DNA from: Myxococcales bacterium
GTDB lineage: Bacteria > Myxococcota_A > UBA9160 > JALSIO01
Direction of reading: 5' to 3'
Length of the DNA stretch: 5,280 bases
NCBI GenBank assembly: GCA_026989995.1
Contig: JALSIO010000130.1
Span: 1 to 5,280, forward strand
The notes under the pieces: model-generated
Database searches by the model: none
What the model saw: the letters and a program-made list of their open reading frames with translations, nothing else
Told to the model about the DNA's origin: nothing
Part shown: positions 1 to 4,914 of the stretch, in pieces
Layout of the letters: each line of letters starts with the position of its first letter
Numbering within the stretch: the first letter of the stretch is position 1
Program-made: the position numbers and the translations under genes

Positions 1-362
1 GCGCCCTGGTCCTCGCCCGTCCCCGGTCGGTCGCCTACTTCTTCCTGCTCTCGGCCGGGAGCTCGCTGGTCTTCCTTCCACTCGCCGGCCGCCGGCTCGC
101 GGGTGCCCGGCTCCGCGCGTCGATGCGCCGCGAGCTTCCGGCGGTGCTGCTCTCCGTGGCCGCGAGCCTGCTCAGCTACGGCCTCGTCCTCGAGGCCTTC
201 CGCAGCGCCCCGGTGAGCTACGTCGTGGCGGTGCGGCAGCTCAGCGTGCTCTTCGCGGTCGGGCTGTCCGTCCTCTGGCTGCGCGAGCGCCCCTCCGCCC
301 TCCGCCTCTCCGGCGCGGTGGCCACCGTGGTCGGGGTGGCGCTCATCGCATACGCCGGATGA
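1..362 (+). CDS. EamA/DMT-family membrane transporter, C-terminal part (5' truncated by window edge)
   Basis: An open frame runs from the left edge (first full codon at base 3) to TGA at 360-362, giving about 119 visible residues. It has the alternating hydrophobic-segment pattern of the second EamA repeat of drug/metabolite transporters. A membrane helix (residues around YFFLLSAGSSLVFLPLA) is followed by a short basic loop and then three to four further helices. The typical EamA ending is present: an APVSYVVAVRQLS segment, a helix closing with LWLRERP, and a last helix ending VGVALIAYAG. Family members are usually 280-300 residues with ten helices, so more than half of the gene lies outside the window. 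ATG at 123 is internal, because the hydrophobic frame continues upstream of it without a stop. The protein should sit in the inner membrane. Its substrate cannot be predicted, since EamA proteins export many metabolites. It may be the first visible gene of an operon with the acyltransferase 38 bases downstream. Confidence 0.85.
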   Translation, partial: ALVLARPRSVAYFFLLSAGSSLVFLPLAGRRLAGARLRASMRRELPAVLLSVAASLLSYGLVLEAFRSAPVSYVVAVRQLSVLFAVGLSVLWLRERPSALRLSGAVATVVGVALIAYAG

Positions 363-388
363 GGGCGGGACGAGAGGACGGCCGTGGC

Positions 389-393
389 TAAGG
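389..393 (+). promoter_or_regulatory. Probable ribosome binding site (TAAGG) of the DUF374 gene
   Basis: TAAGG matches the 5' part of the consensus complementary to the 16S rRNA 3' end and stands 7 bases before ATG 401. It is the only purine-rich match ahead of this start. The same bases read as TAAGGT could instead be a weak -10 box placed so that transcription would begin at or near the ATG. No -35-like sequence supports that reading. Confidence 0.4.
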
Positions 394-400
394 TTCCTCC

Positions 401-1087
401 ATGCTCCGCCGGGTGCTCCGAAGCCGCGCCGTGACGGTGCTGATCGGGTGGGTGGGGGCGGGGGCGATCCGGCTGCTCGCCTGCACGTGGCGCGTGCGCA
501 TCGAGGGGGCGGACCCGCGTGCCAGCGGCGAACCCTTCGTCGGCGTGCTCTGGCATCGCGGCTTCCTGATCGCGGCCGGCGCCTTCCGCGACTCCGGACT
601 CGCGGTGCCGGTGAGCCGGAGCCGGGATGGGGACCGGATCGCGGCGGTGCTCCGGGGCCTCGGATTCGGGGACCCGCCCCGGGGCTCGAGCTCGCGCGGC
701 GCCCGCCAGCTCCTCGTGCAGCTCATCCGGAGGGCCCGGAGGGGGGACTCGCTCGCGATCCTCCCGGATGGGCCGCGCGGACCGGCGCGGGAGCTCAAGC
801 CGGGCGTGGTGGCCGTGGCCCGTGCCACGGGCCGCCCCGTGGTACCGGTGGGCCTCTCGGCCCGGCCCTCGGTCCGTGTCGGAAGCTGGGACCGGGCGCT
901 CCTGCCCCTTCCCTTCGCGCGGGTGCGGGTGGTCGTGGGCACCCCGCTTCGCGTCCCCGAGGGCGCGCGCAACGCGGAGCTCGTGCAGCGCGGTCTCGCC
1001 CTCGAGAGGGAGCTCGATCGGGTCACGGACCGCGCGGATGCCTGCCTCGGACTGCCCGCCGATCCGCCCCGGCGGCAGGAGCGCTAG
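401..1087 (+). CDS. DUF374 lysophospholipid acyltransferase-like protein
   Basis: This 228-residue protein matches the DUF374 branch of the LPLAT superfamily, whose members are annotated as acyltransferases acting on membrane lipids or lipid A-type acceptors in Gram-negative bacteria. A hydrophobic N-terminal stretch (residues 10-29) would attach it to the inner membrane. The family motifs appear in order: WHR with His52 (the WHGR block), SRSRDG at 72-77, RGSSSRG at 94-100, LPDGPRGPAR at 121-130, a PVVPVG strand at 146-151 and SWDR at 162-165. The length is normal for the family. The classical HX4D box of PlsC-type enzymes is not visible: no Asp lies five residues after His52. This agrees with my knowledge of DUF374 proteins, which have an Asp in the SxSxDG block instead. 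Start ATG 401 is the first in the frame after the upstream gene. The next gene begins 8 bases after its stop, so the two are probably co-transcribed. Family assignment is firm; the acyl donor and acceptor are unknown. Confidence 0.9.
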   Translation: MLRRVLRSRAVTVLIGWVGAGAIRLLACTWRVRIEGADPRASGEPFVGVLWHRGFLIAAGAFRDSGLAVPVSRSRDGDRIAAVLRGLGFGDPPRGSSSRGARQLLVQLIRRARRGDSLAILPDGPRGPARELKPGVVAVARATGRPVVPVGLSARPSVRVGSWDRALLPLPFARVRVVVGTPLRVPEGARNAELVQRGLALERELDRVTDRADACLGLPADPPRRQER

Positions 1088-1095
1088 CGGCTTCC

Positions 1096-1830
1096 GTGGC
1101 GACCCTGCGCATCCTCACCGCGAATCTCTGGAACGGCGGCGCGGACCCGGACCGCCTCGCGGCGCTGCTCGAGCACCACCGCGTGGACGTGGCCGCCTTC
1201 CAGGAACTCGCCCCGGAGCAGGCCCGGGCCGTGGCCCGCGTGCTGCCCCACGGACGGCTCGAGCCCCACCGCGCCCACCTCGGCATGGGGATCGCCCTTC
1301 GACACCCGGCGGAGGTGTCGCGCCTTCCGCTCCCCTGCCGGGATGCCCGCCTGGCCCGCCTCGCTCCCCCCGGATGGCCCGTGGGCGAACGGGGACTCGA
1401 GGTGGTGAACCTCCACATCATGGGTTTCCACGTGTGGCCGTGGCTGCGCAGCCACCGGATCCGGCGGGCGCAGCTCCGCGGAGTGCTCGCCTACCTCGCG
1501 ACGAGCCCCGCGCGTCCGCGGGTGGTCGTGGGTGACCTGAACGCCACGCCCGGCATGGGCGTCCACCGGCGCCTCGCGCGGCACCTCGAGGATGCCGCGG
1601 TGGTGGCGGCCCGGCGCGCGGGCCGCACGCCGGCGGCGACCTGGGGACCGCGACCCGGAAGCCCGCGGCTGCTCCGGATCGACCACGCGTTCTGCCGAGG
1701 CGTGCGGACGGCCCGCGTCGAGGTGGTCGCCATTCCCGGCTCCGATCACTCCGGGGTGCTGGTCGAGCTCGAGGCCGACACCGCGGCCGCAGTCGCCCCC
1801 GATTCCAGGCCGCAGGCCCCTTCGAGGTAG
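1096..1830 (+). CDS. Endonuclease/exonuclease/phosphatase (EEP) family hydrolase
   Basis: This 244-residue protein of the EEP (exonuclease III / DNase I / sphingomyelinase / inositol-phosphatase) fold would hydrolyse a phosphoester with a divalent metal. All core motifs are present: LTANLWN at residues 7-13 (Asn10), AFQE with metal ligand Glu37, NLH around 112, GDLN at 146-149, IDH with Asp196-His197 and SDH at 216-218. It should therefore be active. No signal peptide is visible, so it is probably cytoplasmic. GTG 1096 is chosen because the fold begins immediately after it, and AGGAG at 1077-1081 lies 14 bases upstream, rather far. The frame stays open to base 448, but that stretch overlaps the acyltransferase and is Arg/Gly/Pro-rich shadow sequence. 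The last 27 residues include an Ala/Pro/Ser-rich tail beyond the usual end of the fold, and this region is antisense to the 3' end of ptsP. The substrate could be a nucleic acid, a lipid headgroup or a phospho-sugar. The neighbouring acyltransferase mildly favours a lipid, which is an inference only. Confidence 0.88.
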   Translation: MATLRILTANLWNGGADPDRLAALLEHHRVDVAAFQELAPEQARAVARVLPHGRLEPHRAHLGMGIALRHPAEVSRLPLPCRDARLARLAPPGWPVGERGLEVVNLHIMGFHVWPWLRSHRIRRAQLRGVLAYLATSPARPRVVVGDLNATPGMGVHRRLARHLEDAAVVAARRAGRTPAATWGPRPGSPRLLRIDHAFCRGVRTARVEVVAIPGSDHSGVLVELEADTAAAVAPDSRPQAPSR

Positions 1831-4205
1831 GGCGCCGCGGTCGCCTGCAGCCAGGGACCCACGTCCGGGTGCTCGAGAAGCCCCGCCTCGTGCAGCCGCG
1901 CGGCGGCGATGCGCCGCACCTCCCCGGCCCGGTCCCGCTTGAGTGCCTCGCGCGCGTCGGCTTCCACCTCGGCGAAGGAGAGCCCCCGCACGATCTCCTT
2001 GATGACGGGCACGGCGCTCGGCGTGGCGGAGAGCTCCTCGATCCCGAGGCCCACGAGAAGGGGCACCGAGAGGGGGTCGGCGGCGCTCTCCCCGCACACC
2101 GACACGGGGATCCCGGCGCGCTCCCCCGCCCGCACGGTGCGGTCGATGAGCGCGAGCACCGCCGGGTGCAGCGGGTCGAAGAGGTGGGCCACCCGCTCGT
2201 TCCCCCGGTCCACCGCAAGCGTGTACTGGGTGAGATCGTTGGTGCCGATGCTGAGGAAATCGCAGCGCTCCGCGAGGGCGTCGGCGATGAGCGCCGCCGA
2301 CGGCACCTCCACCATGATGCCCACCGGCATCTCCGGGTCGAAGTCCTGCCCGCGGCTGCGCAGGTCGTCCATCGCCTCGCCGAGCACCTCCCGGGCCTCT
2401 TCGAGCTCCTCGACGCTGGAGATGAGCGGGAGCAGCAGGCGCACGTTGCGAAAGGCACTGGCCCGCAGGATGGCGCGAAGCTGGGCTCGGAAGGCGTCCC
2501 GCTGGGAGAGCGAGAGCCGGATCGACCGCCAGCCGAGCTGGGGATTCGCCTCCGCCTCGAGCGCGAGCGCCGGAAGCGCCTTGTCCCCGCCGAGGTCGAG
2601 GGTGCGGATGGTGACCGGGCGCGGGGCGAGGATGCCCGCAACGCGCTCGTAGAGCTGTTCCTGCTCGTCCTCCTCGGGGAAGCCCCGGTGCGCCAGGGCC
2701 AGGAGCTCCGTCCGGAACAGGCCCACCCCCTCGGCGCCGTGGCGCTCCACCAGTCGCAGGTCGTTCACGAGCCCCACGTTCGCCGTGAGCGCGATCCGCC
2801 GGCCGTCCCGGGTCTCGGCGGGGCGACTGCGCACCGCGTCGAGGTGCTCGACGATCAGCGCGTAGTTCTGCTGGGCGCGCTCGTACTCGCGCTGCAGTTC
2901 CGGATCCGGAGACAGGTAGACCCGGCCGCTGCTGCCGTCGACGATGGCCAGCTCCCCGGGCTCGACCACGGCCCGCAGCCGCTCGACCCCCGTCACTGCG
3001 GGAATCTCGAGGGACCGCGCGAAGATGGCTCCGTGCGAGGTGGCCCCGCCGTGTTCGGCGACGATGGCCGCGACCTTCTCGATCTCGAACTGCGCGAAGT
3101 GGGCCGCGAGGATCTGGGAGGTGACGAGCACCGCCCCCTCTCGGAGCGGGATGTTCTGATGGCGAACGCCGAGGAGCTTCGCGGCGACCCGGCGGCCCAC
3201 GTCCTCCACGTCGAGCCCGCGGTCACGGAAGTAGGGATCCTGGATGCGCTCGAAGGTCTGCCGGTAGGTCTCGAGCACCGCCCGGAGTGCTTCGAAGGCG
3301 TTTCCGGTCCGGGCCACCTCCTCCTCGAGGCGCCGCACGAAGCCCTTGTCCTCGAGGATCTGCACGTGGGTGGTGAACACGGCGGCGAACTCGGGCCCGA
3401 AGCGCTGCCCGAGATCCGCCGCCTGGGCATCGAGCTCCCGCCGCGCCTGCGCCACCGCGTCGAAGAGGTCCCGCCGCTCCTGCTCGCGGTCGGGGTTCGG
3501 CGTGTACTCGACCCGCGCGAGATCCATCGGATCCTCGAGGATGTGGACCGGGCCGATGGCGACGCCCCGAGAGGCGGGAATGCCGCGCAGCTCCACGTTC
3601 GAGAGCGCTCGGCTGGGAGCCTCCGAGGCCAGCGGGATCCCCGAGCGGGCAAGGGTCTCCACGACCGCCTGCCGGCTCTCCTCGTTCCGGCCGGCGACCT
3701 CGAGGAGCTGGGCGTTCATCACCACGGGAGCGATGAGCTGGGCGCAGGTCTGCAGGGCAGCGACGTCGCCGTCGCTGAAGCGGCGGGCGTGCTTGGTCTG
3801 CACGACGAGCACGCCGATGGGGACGTCCCGCACCAGCAGGGGCGCCGCCATCAGCGACTCGAAGCTCTCCTCGCCGATCTCCGGGAAGAAGCGGAAGCGC
3901 GGATGCGAGCGGGCCGACTCGATGGCGATGGGCTTCCGCTGCTCGGCGGCGAGTCCGACGAGCCCCTCGCTGAAGTCGAGCCGGACCCGGTCCACCGCAT
4001 CCTGGCGCAGGCCGCGGGTCGCCTTCAGGGTGAGGTGCTCGAGGTCGGGGTCGGTGAGGTAGACGGAGCAGACGTCCGCATCGAGGCGGCGCGCGACGAG
4101 GTCCACCACGTTGCGCAGCGTCTCGGCGAGGTCGTGGGAGCGGGACACCAGCCCCGCCACGTCTGCCAGCAGCGTGACCCGGTCGGTGATGGCGCCCCCC
4201 TTCAC
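1746..4205 (-). CDS. ptsP: GAF-domain phosphoenolpyruvate-protein phosphotransferase (Enzyme I of the nitrogen-type PTS)
   Basis: This 819-residue cytoplasmic kinase autophosphorylates from phosphoenolpyruvate and passes the phosphate to an HPr/NPr-like carrier, feeding a regulatory PTS branch. Residues about 10-170 form a GAF sensor domain (VCSVYLTD at 45-52, SLMAAPLLVRD at 117-127). Residues about 205-790 are full-length Enzyme I. They comprise an N-terminal carrier-binding helical part, the phosphohistidine motif GGATSHGAIFARS with His391, and the PEP-binding barrel with GLFRTE (Arg498), RTLDLGGDK (Arg534), MVEVPSA (Glu633), the signature GTNDLTQYT at 654-662, VDRGNE (Arg667) and VCGESAADP (Cys704). 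Every residue I know to be needed for catalysis is there, so it should be active. E. coli PtsP is 748 residues; the excess is mainly a linker at 170-205 and a Ser/Ala/Thr-rich tail from about 793. The start is GTG at 4205-4203, directly before the GAF domain. No carrier, EIIA or HPr-kinase gene is in the window. The hairpin at 4269-4305 suggests transcription separate from the upstream HTH gene. Confidence 0.95.
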   Translation of the reverse strand: MKGGAITDRVTLLADVAGLVSRSHDLAETLRNVVDLVARRLDADVCSVYLTDPDLEHLTLKATRGLRQDAVDRVRLDFSEGLVGLAAEQRKPIAIESARSHPRFRFFPEIGEESFESLMAAPLLVRDVPIGVLVVQTKHARRFSDGDVAALQTCAQLIAPVVMNAQLLEVAGRNEESRQAVVETLARSGIPLASEAPSRALSNVELRGIPASRGVAIGPVHILEDPMDLARVEYTPNPDREQERRDLFDAVAQARRELDAQAADLGQRFGPEFAAVFTTHVQILEDKGFVRRLEEEVARTGNAFEALRAVLETYRQTFERIQDPYFRDRGLDVEDVGRRVAAKLLGVRHQNIPLREGAVLVTSQILAAHFAQFEIEKVAAIVAEHGGATSHGAIFARSLEIPAVTGVERLRAVVEPGELAIVDGSSGRVYLSPDPELQREYERAQQNYALIVEHLDAVRSRPAETRDGRRIALTANVGLVNDLRLVERHGAEGVGLFRTELLALAHRGFPEEDEQEQLYERVAGILAPRPVTIRTLDLGGDKALPALALEAEANPQLGWRSIRLSLSQRDAFRAQLRAILRASAFRNVRLLLPLISSVEELEEAREVLGEAMDDLRSRGQDFDPEMPVGIMVEVPSAALIADALAERCDFLSIGTNDLTQYTLAVDRGNERVAHLFDPLHPAVLALIDRTVRAGERAGIPVSVCGESAADPLSVPLLVGLGIEELSATPSAVPVIKEIVRGLSFAEVEADAREALKRDRAGEVRRIAAARLHEAGLLEHPDVGPWLQATAAPYLEGACGLESGATAAAVSASSSTSTPE

Positions 4206-4207
4206 GG

Positions 4208-4214
4208 CTCCCCC
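4208..4214 (-). promoter_or_regulatory. Purine-rich ribosome binding site candidate of ptsP, unusually close to the start
   Basis: On the minus strand GGGGGAG precedes the GTG start with only two bases between them, closer than the usual 5-9. No better site exists for an alternative start: the in-frame GTG codons at residues 16 and 20 lack one and would cut into the GAF domain. The complementary CTCCCC sits just upstream (plus-strand 4234-4239), so the site could be paired in the leader RNA. Confidence 0.35.
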
Positions 4215-4268
4215 GAGGGGCCGGGATCCGCCCGGGGAGGGTAACCGAGTGGAAAGGGGCCGCCGAGA

Positions 4269-4305
4269 CGGCCCGCGCCCGAAGCCGACGCCCGGGCGCG
4301 GGCCG
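4269..4305 (-). terminator. Strong 13-bp hairpin downstream of the HTH gene, likely transcription terminator
   Basis: Bases 4269-4281 and 4293-4305 are perfect reverse complements (13 bp, all G-C), separated by an 11-base loop. The hairpin begins 8 bases beyond the stop codon of the HTH gene on the minus strand, the expected place for an intrinsic terminator, and lies 63 bases before the ptsP start. No U-tract follows directly. The minus strand continues TCTCGGCGGCCCCTTTCC, with only a short T run about a dozen bases on. Hairpins with poor U-tracts are common in GC-rich genomes, but the structure could instead act as an mRNA 3'-end stabiliser or a partial attenuator ahead of ptsP. Confidence 0.6.
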
Positions 4306-4313
4306 CGCTTCGC

Positions 4314-4616
4314 CTAGTGCTGGTGGAACGGGTTCTCCGTCGGCGAACCCGGACCGGGCTTCTCCTGCTGCGACTGCCGCTGCGAGGGGGGCTCGGGGGT
4401 AGGCTCGGCCGGGGGGAACACGTAGTCCTTGTCCTCGAACCGGAGGCCGAGGGCGAGCAGGATCTTCCGCTTGGTGTCCATGCGGCAGTTCATGCCCTTC
4501 TCGACGCTGTGGATGGTCCGAAGCGCCACCTTGGCCTTCCTGGCCAGCTGCGCCTGGGTCATCAGCCGGTTCTCGCGAAGCTCTCGGACGCGGTTCTTTC
4601 GGATTTCGTGCGACAT
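4314..4616 (-). CDS. Small XRE/Cro-type helix-turn-helix transcriptional regulator
   Basis: This 100-residue DNA-binding protein has a single XRE-type helix-turn-helix domain at residues about 8-62. A first helix carries NRVRELRENR. The HTH pair follows as TQAQLARKAK (20-29) then VALRTIHSVEKG (30-41), and DTKRKILLALGLRFED closes the domain. The core ends in DYVFPP, after which about 30 residues are Pro, Gln, Ser and Glu-rich and probably disordered. ATG 4616 is supported by AGGGA (plus-strand 4624-4628) with a 7-base spacer. The frame is open further upstream, but that part is low-complexity and antisense to the next gene. There is no sensor domain, so control is probably by abundance, a partner protein or autoregulation. 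It reads toward ptsP but is separated from it by 108 bases and a hairpin, so a direct role in PTS control is only a possibility. The family call is firm; target genes are unknown. Confidence 0.88.
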   Translation of the reverse strand: MSHEIRKNRVRELRENRLMTQAQLARKAKVALRTIHSVEKGMNCRMDTKRKILLALGLRFEDKDYVFPPAEPTPEPPSQRQSQQEKPGPGSPTENPFHQH

Positions 4617-4623
4617 CGGGTCA

Positions 4624-4628
4624 TCCCT
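4624..4628 (-). promoter_or_regulatory. Ribosome binding site that fixes the HTH gene start
   Basis: AGGGA on the minus strand, with a 7-base spacer to ATG 4616, is well placed. It decides against longer versions of this open frame, which stays open far upstream. Confidence 0.6.
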
Positions 4629-4882
4629 GACAGGTCGCTCCCTCGATCCGTTCGAGGTGGAGCCGTTCCTGCTACCGCCGGGTGGTTTCGGTAGGAGCGA
4701 TGATTTCTTTAGGCAAAATAGGCATTTGCGGGTTTTCCAGAGAGTCATCGGTCGAACTTTCGAGGCGCTCCGGAAGCCTTTCCGGGATGCGGCTCTCCGG
4801 CGCCTTCCGCACATCGCCGACCGGTGGGTGAACCCTCCATGAAGGCCCCCGGGCCCGGGGCGGCGGGGCACGGGGCGCGGTC

Positions 4883-4891
4883 TGCTACGCT
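4883..4891 (+). promoter_or_regulatory. Possible extended -10 element ahead of the AsmA-like gene
   Basis: TGCTACGCT fits a TG-N-TA...T extended -10 pattern and lies 23 bases before the TTG start, which would leave a short leader holding the GGAG site. No -35 hexamer is recognisable 17 bases upstream, where the sequence is GC-only. Low confidence. Confidence 0.25.
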
Positions 4892-4914
4892 TTTCGGCCC
4901 CGCCCGGAGCGACC

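Larger units (their letters stand above)
4617..4914. promoter_or_regulatory. Divergent intergenic regulatory region with an AT-rich island (about 4701-4738)
   Basis: This is the only long non-coding gap in the window, between the HTH gene (-) and the AsmA-like gene (+). About 60% of bases 4701-4738 are A or T, in clear contrast to everything around them, as expected for promoter DNA. On the minus strand a weak pair TTGCCT (plus 4711-4716) and TACCGA (plus 4688-4693), 17 bases apart, could drive the HTH gene. Several dyads occur: CTACCG-N11-CGGTAG (4672-4694, overlapping the possible -10), GCAAA-N7-TTTGC (4713-4729), TCGAA-CT-TTCGA (4752-4763), CCGGAA-N4-TTCCGG (4770-4785) and a perfect 14-bp GC palindrome (4847-4860). 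Arms of this size are expected by chance, so only the AT-rich island itself is a fairly solid signal. No convincing small gene is visible here. Confidence 0.45.

Noticed and set aside
448..1095. A frame open from ATG 448 that would extend the EEP protein to 460 residues
   Set aside because: It overlaps the acyltransferase gene in another frame, is Arg/Gly/Pro-rich with no domain, and the EEP fold begins exactly at GTG 1096.
1084..2641. Long minus-strand open frames opposite the EEP gene and the ptsP 3' end
   Set aside because: They have shadow composition (runs of Arg, Ser, Pro, Ala), no ribosome site and no domain, and real genes with full motif sets occupy these bases.
1869..4244. A 791-codon open frame on the plus strand opposite ptsP
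   Set aside because: It is in exact codon register with ptsP. Its stops would require TTA, CTA or TCA codons in ptsP, which are rare in such GC-rich genes, so an open antisense frame is expected. The His/Arg/Glu-rich translation has no recognisable domain.
4754..4759. GAACTT resembling an ECF sigma-factor -35 box upstream of the AsmA-like gene
   Set aside because: No matching -10 element (TCTGA-like) lies 16-17 bases downstream, and the hexamer is part of a short palindrome.
4429..4842. A plus-strand 137-codon open frame opposite the HTH gene and across the intergenic gap
   Set aside because: The first part is a shadow of the HTH gene, the rest lacks domain or ribosome site, and it covers the AT-rich promoter-like island.
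4847..4860. Perfect 14-bp palindrome of G and C
   Set aside because: In DNA of this composition one such palindrome is expected by chance in a window of this size; no second copy or partner site was seen.
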